DNA of 64,000 bases from Aureibacter tunicatorum. GTDB taxonomy: Bacteria; Bacteroidota; Bacteroidia; Cytophagales; Cyclobacteriaceae. Positions 33,159-41,652 of the stretch are shown one piece after another. Each line of letters opens with the position of its first letter. Position 1 is the first letter of the stretch. A program made the position numbers and the translations under genes. The stretch spans positions 310,001 to 374,000 of the forward strand of contig NZ_AP025305.1 of assembly GCF_036492635.1 (NCBI RefSeq), read 5' to 3'. Below the pieces are notes generated by a model, which was not told the DNA's origin, did no database searches, and saw only the letters and a program-made list of their open reading frames with translations.

Positions 33159-33193
33159 GGGTAGCGAACCCTACTCATTTTGGATGAGTAGGG
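33159..33193 (-). promoter_or_regulatory. intercistronic alternative hairpins between GH3 and GH92
   Basis: On the minus-strand transcript CCCTACTCAT pairs with ATGAGTAGGG (33169-33193, loop 5), and the same GGG can instead pair as GGGT-tcgct-ACCC (33159-33171). The two stems share 33169-33171 and are mutually exclusive. No T tract follows, so this is not a simple terminator. Confidence 0.5.
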
Positions 33194-33200
33194 ATTGATA

Positions 33201-35600
33201 TTATGGATATATTGGTTTGCCTTCGTATTCAAATTTGCCTTTCAATCTTATGTCTTTAGATGAAGAGCCTATATGCACATTGAAAGCGCCTGGTTCCACA
33301 ACTTTTTTCATGTCCATTCCGATCAGATAAAGATCTTGAGGGGTCAATTCAAATGTTATGGTTTTGCTTTCATTAGGTTTGAGGTGCACTCTGTCAAAAC
33401 CTCTTAATTGCCATTCATATTGAATTACAGAAGAGAATTCATCATTGTAATACAATTGAACAACCTCGTCACCAGCCTTGTCGCTTGAATTTGTAACATC
33501 AAAGCTAACGATGACTTTGCCATTTTCATCTGTCATCTGATTATCGATTTTCAGATTGCTATAAATGAATTTGCTATATGAAAGCCCGTAACCGAATTCG
33601 TAAAGTTCTGTGACAATTCGGCTATTTCCAGTGCCGTTAGGTCCTTCTTGAGCTTGTCCCGCTTGAGACCATGGCTTGTAAGGGAAGTTCAACTCGATCT
33701 GACCAACTGATCTAGGCCAAGTAACCGCTAGTTTTCCACCTGGATTATAATCTCCAAATAAAGTTTCAGCGATAGCTTTTCCTCCAAATTCACTTGGGAA
33801 TCCAGCGGTAAGAATGGCATCGGATTCTCTATTTAGATAATTTATGGAAATAGGCCTAGCATTGATCAAAACTGTCACAACGGGTTTTCCTGTGCCAATC
33901 ATTGCTTTAGCCAATTCTTGTTGTCTGTCTGGAAGATCTAAGCTTGATCGCGTCAAGTTCTCTCCAACCATTGATTCGTCTTCGCCTAAGAACAGAATGA
34001 TAATGTCGCTGTCTTCGGCTTTTCTTTCAGCATCTTTGATCATTCCCTCTTCTTTTTCTGTCAGAGGATTTGGATATACTTCCGAGTCAGGCCATCTGCT
34101 GTCATATAGTTCAGATCCTTTGGCATAATCCAATTCTACACCTGTTCCTTTTAAATATTCCGCTATGCCCGCATATCCTGACTGAACATCAAGCTCCAAA
34201 GCACCATAGCGACTGATAGAACTGCTTGTTTGCTTTGCTGTAGGTCCAACGACAAGCACTTTTTTAAGGTCGTTTTTTGATAGAGGCAATGTCCCTTCTT
34301 CATTTTTGAGCAAAACGATTGCTTCTTTGGACGCTTGAAGAGAAAGAGCTTCATGCTCTTGGCTTCTTACGATATCTGTTCCTTTTTCATCTCTGTAGGG
34401 GACGTCGAACAAACCTTCCCAGAATTTATTGTAAAGAACAGCATAGACTCTTTCATTGATCGTTTCTTCGGATATTTTTCCTTCCGCGATCAATTCCCTC
34501 AACGGATTAACAAAGTTAGCAGGGTGGTTGAAGGTTGTTCTAATATTAAGGCCGGCCTCCACGCATTGTCTTACAGACTCTTTGTAGTTTTCAGCTGTTC
34601 TGTGCTTCGACCAAGGATAGGCGGCTGCGTCGGAATCCGAAACAACAGCTCCTTTCATCCCATATTCAGTTCTTAGAAGATCAGTTAAGAAATATTTGCT
34701 GGTGATCACTGGCACGCCATCATAATCATTGTATGAAGCCATGGCGCCAATCGCGTTTGCTTCTTTGATTGTTCTTTCAAAAGGATACAGGTAAATATGA
34801 TGCATCTCTCTGAATGAAACGTGAGGGTCTGTTCTTGCCAAGCCATCTCTTGCTCCTTTAGGCGAGGAGTAAACCGCAAAGTGTTTTAAAGTAGCCGCGA
34901 CTTGCTGGCTTTGCATCCCATTGACAAAGTTGATGCTATATTCAGCCATCAAATATGGATCTTCAGTAAAGCTTTCAACAACTCTTCCCCATCTTTGGTC
35001 TCTGACTACATCAATTACAGGAGCGTACACATTATGATAGCCTAGAGCGTAAGCTTCTTTTCCTACCATTTCTCCTGATTTTCTCATTAATTCACGATTC
35101 CATGTGGTTCCCATCGCGCTTTCTGAAGGAAGGGAAGTCGCCTTGCTATGGTTCAAGCCTCTTATGCCTTCATTGGAGAACTCGACAGGAATCCCAAGAC
35201 GCGTTTCCTCCACGAAGAATTTTTGTATTTGGTTCAATGCCCATACATGCTTGTCGTAAGGCAATTTGTATTTTGCTCCCTCGAAAACACCATTGGAAGG
35301 CTCGTCAATATTTCCTAGTCCATCCGCCCAGAGCTCATTTTTCCACTCTGGAGTGGGCAATTCATCTTTGGCAACACGACCATAACCATAAAGAGTAACC
35401 ATTTGAGCGGTTTTCTCTTCGATAGTCATTTGGTTGATAAGATCCCATATTCTGGTGTCAATATCTTGAGTAGGATCTTCATATATATCTTTCTTGCCGT
35501 TTTTATTAAAATCTATCCAGCCTTTTTGATACATGTCCGCATTTTGAGCGAAACCAGCCGTAGATATTAACAGGCAGAAAGCTAGCAGTCGGATTTTCAT
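33201..35600 (-). CDS. GH3 family exported beta-glycosidase
   Basis: A 799-residue GH3 enzyme. The ATG at 35600 is preferred over a TTG three codons upstream. Signal peptide at 1-19 (MKIRLLAFCLLISTAGFAQ). Directly after it comes a calcium-loop-like DFNKNGKKD (30-38). The N-terminal TIM barrel holds KHFAVYS and the nucleophile Asp322 in VVSDSDA. The alpha/beta sandwich contains FLGEDESMVGENLTR, LDLPDRQQEL and FGDYNPGGKLAVTWPRSVGQ, and a fibronectin-III-like domain closes the protein (about 690-799). Beta-glucosidase or beta-xylosidase activity is likely; the exact sugar is not readable. It pairs with a tandem paralogue upstream (35653-38058). Confidence 0.92.
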   Translation of the reverse strand: MKIRLLAFCLLISTAGFAQNADMYQKGWIDFNKNGKKDIYEDPTQDIDTRIWDLINQMTIEEKTAQMVTLYGYGRVAKDELPTPEWKNELWADGLGNIDEPSNGVFEGAKYKLPYDKHVWALNQIQKFFVEETRLGIPVEFSNEGIRGLNHSKATSLPSESAMGTTWNRELMRKSGEMVGKEAYALGYHNVYAPVIDVVRDQRWGRVVESFTEDPYLMAEYSINFVNGMQSQQVAATLKHFAVYSSPKGARDGLARTDPHVSFREMHHIYLYPFERTIKEANAIGAMASYNDYDGVPVITSKYFLTDLLRTEYGMKGAVVSDSDAAAYPWSKHRTAENYKESVRQCVEAGLNIRTTFNHPANFVNPLRELIAEGKISEETINERVYAVLYNKFWEGLFDVPYRDEKGTDIVRSQEHEALSLQASKEAIVLLKNEEGTLPLSKNDLKKVLVVGPTAKQTSSSISRYGALELDVQSGYAGIAEYLKGTGVELDYAKGSELYDSRWPDSEVYPNPLTEKEEGMIKDAERKAEDSDIIILFLGEDESMVGENLTRSSLDLPDRQQELAKAMIGTGKPVVTVLINARPISINYLNRESDAILTAGFPSEFGGKAIAETLFGDYNPGGKLAVTWPRSVGQIELNFPYKPWSQAGQAQEGPNGTGNSRIVTELYEFGYGLSYSKFIYSNLKIDNQMTDENGKVIVSFDVTNSSDKAGDEVVQLYYNDEFSSVIQYEWQLRGFDRVHLKPNESKTITFELTPQDLYLIGMDMKKVVEPGAFNVHIGSSSKDIRLKGKFEYEGKPIYP

Positions 35601-35652
35601 ATTCGTCAATTATATGATTGAAAATTCAATTCTTTTATTTGAAATTTTTTAG

Positions 35653-38058
35653 TTACCTCAACTCGAACATGCCTTCAAGTCTAAGATCCTCGGATGAAGC
35701 GCCTACCCAGACATCGAATTCTCCTAGTTCAATTACTTCTTTCAGATCAGTAGTGAAGAGAGTCAATTCTTCTGACTTGAGGGTGAATGTAACTGTCTTA
35801 GTTTCATTTGGCTCCAAGGTTATTCTTTCAAATCCTTTAAGCAATTGAGTATAAGTAGTTACGCTGCTCAATCTATCGTTTATATAAAGTTGAACGACTT
35901 CATCCCCTTTTCTATTGCTTACATTTTTGATGTCAGCTGATATTGTGATTTCTCCCTGAACTCCTTGAACCTCAGGGCTTATCTTAAGATTGGAGTATTC
36001 AAATTTTGAATAAGAAAGTCCAAATCCGAATGGGTATAATGCGTCGACAATACGACTGTTGCCTGATCCATTAGGATCGCCTTTTTTGTGTTGACCACCA
36101 TGAGCGGCAGGTTTTGATGGAAATGTCAAAGGAATTTGTCCAACTGTTCTTGGGAAAGTAATTGGAAGCTTGCCTCCAGGGTTGTAGTCTCCAAAGATTA
36201 CCTCAGCTATAGCTTGTCCGCCAAATTGTCCAGGGAACCATGCTTCCAAGATCGCAGGAACATAAGCTTGCTCATAGTTAACAGAAAGCGGTCTTCCGTT
36301 GATAAGCACAGCTATTACAGGCGTACCTGTAGCTTGAAGCCTTTGAATAAGCTCTTTTTGTCTTCCGGGAAGATCCAAGCTGGTTCTGGAAACACTTTCA
36401 CCTACTGATTCTTCACTCTCTCCCACGAATACTATGACAACATCATTTTCCTTCGCTTTTTCCTCCGCTTCGGCAAAATAAGCTTCTTCGGAAGCATCTA
36501 GGGAGAAAGGAAGTATTTCTGACGCAGGCCAGTTTTTATCATAAAGTTCGCAACCTAAGGCAAAATCGACATTGACTCCCTCTCCTGCGATTTTTTTGAT
36601 GCCTTCATATCCGCTCATTACGTCTATTTCCAAAGAACCGTATCGGCATACACTATGACTGGTAGCTTTAGCATTTGGACCAGTTACCAAGATGTTTTTA
36701 ACCTTGTTTCTGTCTAAAGGAAGGATGTCGTCTTGGTTTTTAAGCAATACGATAGACTGTCTTGATGTTTCCAAAGAAAGCGCGTGATTTGCTTCATTGG
36801 CAACCAGCTTGTCTACGTTTTTAGTAGATCGATATGGTTCATCAAATAGGCCTTCGATGAATTTTACTTTGAGCACGTCTTTTACTCTTTCATCGATAAG
36901 ATCAATGGAGATTTGTCCTTCTTGTATAAGCTCTCTAAGCGGCATTACAAAATTAGCTGGGTCATTGAAAGTAGTTCTAACATTCACTCCAGCGATCACT
37001 GCTTGCCTTACAGCTTCTTTGTAGTCATGAGCTACATTGTGCTTGGACCAAATATGAGCCAAGGCATCGCTGTCAGTAATCACGTACCCTTCAAAGCCGT
37101 AATCTTTTCTAAGAAGATCAGTGAGGAAATATTCGCTGCCAGTGATAGGCTCGCCGTCATAGTCATTGTACGAGCTCATTACTGCTAGCGGATTCGCTTC
37201 TTTGATAGTTTTTTTAAACGGGTATAAATATAGTTCATGAACTTCTCTAGGAGTAAGGTGAGGGTCTGTGCGACAGTCTCCATCTCTTCCTCCATTAGGA
37301 GTGGAGTAGACTGCGAAGTGCTTCATTGTGTTTGTTACTCCTTGAGATTGCAATCCTTTAGACATTGCTATTCCCATCTCAGCTACAAGGAAAGGGTCTT
37401 CGCCATAGCATTCCACCGTTCTACCCCATCTTTGATCTCTGGCGATATCAAGTATTGGAGCATATACATTATGGTAGCCCAGCACATACGCTTCCGAACC
37501 AACGACTTCTCCCACTTGATGGATTAAATCCTTATTCCATGTTGATCCAAGCCCTATTTGAGCGGGGAAATTAGTGGATTTGGTATGATTCAAGCCTCTA
37601 ATCCCTTCATTTGTGAATTCTACAGGGATACCTAGTCTTGTTTCCTCGACGAAGAATTTTTGAATTTCGTTGAGGGCCCAAGTGTGTTTAGAATAAGGCA
37701 ACTTGTATTTTGAATTTTTTACCACACCGTTAGAAGCCTCATCGATATTGGCCAAGCCGTCTTTCCACAGCTTTTCTTTCCAACTTGGATTTGGCAATTC
37801 AGTGTCTTGCACTCTCCCATAGCCATAGAGAGTCACCATTTGATTGGTTTTTTCCTCTACGGTCATTTGTTTAAGCAAATCCTCGACTCTTTCGTCGATG
37901 CTTCGCTCAGGATCCTCATAAATATCTTTGATTCCATTTTTATTGAAATCTATCCACCCTTTATGGTAGATGTTGTTTTTCTTTTGCGAGTTGGCCGGAA
38001 CATGAATTCCCCAGCTGGCGAAAAACGCTAGTAGTAATAATAGAGTGATTTTTTTCAT
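35653..38058 (-). CDS. GH3 family exported beta-glycosidase (paralogue)
   Basis: An 801-residue GH3 enzyme. ATG at 38058 gives a signal peptide (MKKITLLLLLAFFASWGIHV); an upstream TTG start would spoil it. As in its neighbour, a calcium-loop-like DFNKNGIKD (37-45) follows the signal. The nucleophile is Asp329 in VITDSDA, and KHFAVYS is at 246-252. The second domain has FVGESEESVGESVSR, and FGDYNPGGKLPITFPRTVGQ leads to a C-terminal fibronectin-III-like domain. The two GH3 proteins align closely over their whole length, indicating a tandem duplication that has diverged; different substrate preference is likely. It is the first gene of the minus-strand trio and divergent from GH92 at 38293. Confidence 0.92.
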   Translation of the reverse strand: MKKITLLLLLAFFASWGIHVPANSQKKNNIYHKGWIDFNKNGIKDIYEDPERSIDERVEDLLKQMTVEEKTNQMVTLYGYGRVQDTELPNPSWKEKLWKDGLANIDEASNGVVKNSKYKLPYSKHTWALNEIQKFFVEETRLGIPVEFTNEGIRGLNHTKSTNFPAQIGLGSTWNKDLIHQVGEVVGSEAYVLGYHNVYAPILDIARDQRWGRTVECYGEDPFLVAEMGIAMSKGLQSQGVTNTMKHFAVYSTPNGGRDGDCRTDPHLTPREVHELYLYPFKKTIKEANPLAVMSSYNDYDGEPITGSEYFLTDLLRKDYGFEGYVITDSDALAHIWSKHNVAHDYKEAVRQAVIAGVNVRTTFNDPANFVMPLRELIQEGQISIDLIDERVKDVLKVKFIEGLFDEPYRSTKNVDKLVANEANHALSLETSRQSIVLLKNQDDILPLDRNKVKNILVTGPNAKATSHSVCRYGSLEIDVMSGYEGIKKIAGEGVNVDFALGCELYDKNWPASEILPFSLDASEEAYFAEAEEKAKENDVVIVFVGESEESVGESVSRTSLDLPGRQKELIQRLQATGTPVIAVLINGRPLSVNYEQAYVPAILEAWFPGQFGGQAIAEVIFGDYNPGGKLPITFPRTVGQIPLTFPSKPAAHGGQHKKGDPNGSGNSRIVDALYPFGFGLSYSKFEYSNLKISPEVQGVQGEITISADIKNVSNRKGDEVVQLYINDRLSSVTTYTQLLKGFERITLEPNETKTVTFTLKSEELTLFTTDLKEVIELGEFDVWVGASSEDLRLEGMFELR

Positions 38059-38217
38059 TATCGGGCAAATGATGAAATTTGTCAAATATTTTTTGTACTA
38101 TATTGACGTTATGGGATGGGGGTAGGGAGTAAGTGCGTTAATTTATTTCAAATATAGCAAAAATTAGGTTTTAATTTCTATAAAATTTTATAATTTTAAA
38201 TTTGTAAGGCGTTAATA

Positions 38218-38248
38218 TTTAAGATGTTGCAATATTAAGCATCTTAAA
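38218..38248. promoter_or_regulatory. inverted repeat upstream of the plus-strand GH92
   Basis: TTTAAGATG (38218-38226) and CATCTTAAA (38240-38248) are perfect 9-base arms with a 13-base spacer, 44 bases before the GH92 start and inside the divergent GH3/GH92 promoter region. Confidence 0.4.
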
Positions 38249-38292
38249 AATCAATAATTGTAATTTTTGTTGAATCTTTTTTATTTGATTTC

Positions 38293-40545
38293 ATGTTATT
38301 AAAGAATAATATATTTCTTGTTCTATTAACGTCTGGAATATTGTTTTCATGCGGAACAGAATCACCACAAAGTGAAAATACGAAGGTAGAGGATTATGTT
38401 GACCCAATGATAGGAACGGATTATCATGCTCATACATATCCCGGAGCGACCAATCCTTTTGGCATGGTGCAGTTAAGTCCTGAAAATGGAAGATCAGGAT
38501 GGGACTGGACTTCAGGGTATCATTATTCGGATTCATTGATCGCAGGTTTTAGCCATACTCATTTATCAGGAACGGGTATTGGAGATCTGAATGACATATT
38601 AGTGTCTCCTGTTATTAATAAGGTTGACCTGAATAAATCTAGAGCGGGAAAAAGAGATACATATGATTATGTGAATAAGTTCAGTCATGACAATGAAATA
38701 GCCGAGGCAGGATATTATTCTGTAATTATGGATAATGGCATAAAGGCTGAAATGACTACATCTCCGAGAATGGGGTATCATCGATATACTTTTCCAAAAG
38801 ATGAGCAACAACAGATTGTTGTGGATTTAGCGCATGCGATTAATTGGGATTGGCCAAAGGAAACAGCTATTGAAATTGTTGACGATAGAACGATAAAAGG
38901 CGTAAGAGTCAGTTCTGGCTGGGTTGATCATCAGAGTGTTTATTTTTACGCGCAGTTTTCGAAGCCTTTCGTATCCTATGAACTAGCATTGGATTCAACA
39001 TCTGTTTCAGATCAATCGACGAACCTTGAAGGGCAAATGGTTAGAGGCTTATTCGCTTTTGATAATTCTTCAAACGAGCCAATAGTTATGAAGTTGGCGC
39101 TTTCATCTTCTTCCACAGATGGTGCGAAACTGAATTTTGAAGCGGAGTCAGGTCATTCTTTTGACGATCAAGTAGCTGAAAACAAATTGGCTTGGAGAGA
39201 ACAATTAGGTAAAATCAAAGTCAAAGGAGGAACAGAGTCTTTGAAAAAAGTCTTTTACACAGCTTTATACCATTCTACTACGGCTCCTGCATTGTATTCT
39301 GATGTAGATGGTAAATTCGAAGGAGGCGACCAACAAGTTCACAAGACGCATAAAGGAGATCAATATTCAACATTTTCTCTTTGGGATACATTCAGAGCGG
39401 TGCATCCTTTATTGACGATTATCAATCCTGAAAAAGTAAATGATATGGTCCGCTCGCTAGTTCATTCTTATGAAACGACTGGAAAGTTGCCTGTATGGGG
39501 ACTTGCAGGAGGGGATACCGGTTGCATGTGGGGTTATCATGCAGTTTCTGTGATTGGCGAGGCATATTTAAAAGGCTTTAGAGACTATGATGTGGAAAAA
39601 GCTTATGAGGCTATGATGGCATCTGTCATGCAGGATATTAGATTTACAGATTTGTATAAGCAATATGGCTATATTCCATTCGACTTGACAAATCAATCAG
39701 TTAGTAAGACTCAGGAGTATTGCTATGGTGACTGGGTGTTGGCTCAGGTGGCTAAAGATTTAGGCAAGATGGATGATTATGAGATGTTGATGAAACGTTC
39801 TGATTATTGGAAAAACCTTTATGATGATACGACGGGATTCATGAGAGCAAAAGATACCAAAGGAAATTGGAGAGAGCCTTTTGATCCGATTAGTTATGGA
39901 GGGCATGATCATGAAAACCCAGTTAAAGATTATATTGAAGGAAATGCATGGCAATACGTATGGTATGAACTGCATGATATTCCTACGCTTATAGATACGA
40001 TGGGAGGGGCTGATGTATTTGTCGCTAAATTGGACAAATTGTTCGAGTTGCCGTCTGATGCAGGTGATGCCAGTTCGGATATCACTGGCTTGATAGGTCA
40101 ATATGTGCATGGCAATGAACCAAGCCATCATGTGGCTTATCTATATAATTACGCAGGTTATCCTTGGAAGACTCAAGAAAAAGCAAGAGGGATCATGGAG
40201 ACTATGTATACAGATCAACCGGATGGTATTGCAGGCAATGAAGATTGTGGCCAGATGTCAGCTTGGTATGTGATGTCTGCGATTGGCTTGTATCCTGTTA
40301 CGCCGGCTTTGGCTCAGTATCAAATCGGATCGCCTGTATTTGAAGAAGCAGTAATCAGCAATGCGGATGGCTCTGAATTTGTGATTGAGGCCAAGAATAA
40401 TTCGGATCAAAATATTTACATCCAATCAGCTCGATTAAATGGAAAAAATCTTGATAGAAGTTATCTGACTCACTCAGAGATTGCAAAAGGAGGAAAATTG
40501 GAATTAGTGATGGGCAGTAAACCGAACAAGTCGCTTTTTAAATAA
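38293..40545 (+). CDS. GH92 family alpha-mannosidase, lipoprotein
   Basis: A 750-residue GH92 enzyme with lipoprotein signal MLLKNNIFLVLLTSGILFSC (Cys20). Family signatures are YVDPMIGTDYHAHTYPGA, GFSHTHLSGTGIGD, GNEPSHHVAYLYNYAG and the catalytic-region GNEDCGQMSAWYVMSAIGLYPV. An exo-alpha-mannosidase activity is likely. It is transcribed divergently from the GH3-GH3-GH92 trio across a 234-base region, so both units may answer to one regulator. It differs substantially from the other GH92 and may prefer another linkage. A long hairpin ends the transcript. Confidence 0.92.
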   Translation: MLLKNNIFLVLLTSGILFSCGTESPQSENTKVEDYVDPMIGTDYHAHTYPGATNPFGMVQLSPENGRSGWDWTSGYHYSDSLIAGFSHTHLSGTGIGDLNDILVSPVINKVDLNKSRAGKRDTYDYVNKFSHDNEIAEAGYYSVIMDNGIKAEMTTSPRMGYHRYTFPKDEQQQIVVDLAHAINWDWPKETAIEIVDDRTIKGVRVSSGWVDHQSVYFYAQFSKPFVSYELALDSTSVSDQSTNLEGQMVRGLFAFDNSSNEPIVMKLALSSSSTDGAKLNFEAESGHSFDDQVAENKLAWREQLGKIKVKGGTESLKKVFYTALYHSTTAPALYSDVDGKFEGGDQQVHKTHKGDQYSTFSLWDTFRAVHPLLTIINPEKVNDMVRSLVHSYETTGKLPVWGLAGGDTGCMWGYHAVSVIGEAYLKGFRDYDVEKAYEAMMASVMQDIRFTDLYKQYGYIPFDLTNQSVSKTQEYCYGDWVLAQVAKDLGKMDDYEMLMKRSDYWKNLYDDTTGFMRAKDTKGNWREPFDPISYGGHDHENPVKDYIEGNAWQYVWYELHDIPTLIDTMGGADVFVAKLDKLFELPSDAGDASSDITGLIGQYVHGNEPSHHVAYLYNYAGYPWKTQEKARGIMETMYTDQPDGIAGNEDCGQMSAWYVMSAIGLYPVTPALAQYQIGSPVFEEAVISNADGSEFVIEAKNNSDQNIYIQSARLNGKNLDRSYLTHSEIAKGGKLELVMGSKPNKSLFK

Positions 40546-40563
40546 TAGTTTGAATTACCATGA

Positions 40564-40597
40564 AAATAGCCAAGTCTTAAGATTTGGCTATTTTTTT
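40564..40597. terminator. terminator between GH92 and the convergent gene
   Basis: AAATAGCCAA (40564-40573) pairs with TTGGCTATTT (40584-40593); the inner CTTAAG extends the stem to nearly 30 bases, followed by T residues on the plus strand. Likely also serves the convergent gene on minus. Confidence 0.8.
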
Positions 40598-41369
40598 ATG
40601 CAATAAATGAAAGCTTGCTTTTGGTCTTGCTCACATTTGGCATGCCCCAAAGGTCAACAATTTTCATGTTTTGAGTGCTGTTTGAGTCATTGTAGTATAA
40701 CAAACTCCAATCTCCATCCATGTCTTCGACAAGCGCGCATTGAGAAGAATACCAACTTCCGCAATTCATATAAGGAGTGTCTTTATAAGTTTCGATTTTT
40801 TCCATATGTGGCGAAGCTATTATAATTCCATCGCATGCGGCTTTTGATGCTTGCTTAAGAATGATTTCTCTATTCTTTTCTTCTTGCTCAGGTTGTGGAT
40901 TCTTATTTGGATTGTTTTTTCTGACAAAAATCCAGTTGGCGAGTTTTTTGCCCAATTGTCCTAAATTCAGAAGAAATGAATAAGGCTGATGGAAAATGCT
41001 CAGGCTCTTTTCACTTTTAATGTAATATTTTCGTGGTCCGGAAGTGTATACTAATTCATTTTGGACTTTGAAATATTTGGACTCGTTATCATGCAGATAG
41101 CTTGGTAGATACTCGAATGGAGTGGATTTCACCAAAGTGGTGTCGGTATCGTTTTTTCTAACGATTTTCAATATTTTATTGAAAGCCTTCATTTGCTTTT
41201 TTTCAGCGCTAATCATTGTTGAGCTGAAAGGATCATCGAATGTTTCACCGATGAATATTAGATTCTTGGTTTTGTATTGTTCCAGCAATTCCATCAAATT
41301 TTTGGTCCTTCCTTTTTTGAAGCCCAGATGGATGCCCGAGACGATTATCGTTTTAAATTGTTTGACCAT
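40596..41369 (-). CDS. degenerate LpxH-like metallophosphoesterase (predicted pseudoenzyme)
   Basis: A 257-residue protein with the layout of UDP-2,3-diacylglucosamine diphosphatase-type calcineurin phosphoesterases, but with the metal ligands replaced. SGIHLG (11-16) stands for S-D-x-H-L-G, GETFDD (41-46) for G-D-x-x-D, STPFEY (about 82-87) where GNHD is expected, SPHM (186-189) for GHTH, and NCGSWY (202-207) for the usual N-x-GDW. The hydrophobic framework between motifs is kept and the reading frame is intact, so it is under constraint as a protein. A complete LpxH is at 61431. A role as a non-catalytic binding or regulatory protein is my inference. No signal peptide is visible. Confidence 0.7.
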   Translation of the reverse strand: MVKQFKTIIVSGIHLGFKKGRTKNLMELLEQYKTKNLIFIGETFDDPFSSTMISAEKKQMKAFNKILKIVRKNDTDTTLVKSTPFEYLPSYLHDNESKYFKVQNELVYTSGPRKYYIKSEKSLSIFHQPYSFLLNLGQLGKKLANWIFVRKNNPNKNPQPEQEEKNREIILKQASKAACDGIIIASPHMEKIETYKDTPYMNCGSWYSSQCALVEDMDGDWSLLYYNDSNSTQNMKIVDLWGMPNVSKTKSKLSFIA

Positions 41370-41602
41370 TTTAAAAATATTAGTGTTAAAAGTGTAAATG
41401 AGAGGGCTGAATCGATAGAAACTTCAAAATATTCTTTGAGTTCAAGAGTCAACCGGCTATATGTAAAAGGAAAAAATTTCCAAAAATAAATCAATGAAAA
41501 AATCACTTCAATTATTAAGCCAATGGCAAAATATCTGATAAACTCTCAAACGTATCATTTTAAAAATGGTTATGTCCAAGAAATTGTGAAATCTTTATGA
41601 AA

Positions 41603-41628
41603 GCCTGAGCAGTCCTTAATACTCAGGC
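41603..41628 (-). terminator. hairpin behind the thiolase gene (minus strand)
   Basis: GCCTGAG (41603-41609) pairs with CTCAGGC (41622-41628); a short T stretch follows on the minus strand. Confidence 0.5.
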
Positions 41629-41652
41629 CATAATGTTCTTTTTGTAATAGAA

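Noticed and set aside
38113-38127. G-rich patch (GGG, GGGGG, GGG) in the divergent GH3/GH92 region, possible G-quadruplex
   Set aside because: Only three tracts of three or more G with short spacers; a stable four-tract quadruplex is not supported.
41370-41652. Gap of 283 bases checked for a small gene or RNA
   Set aside because: Only very short frames (for example 14 codons from about 41493) and the thiolase hairpin are present.
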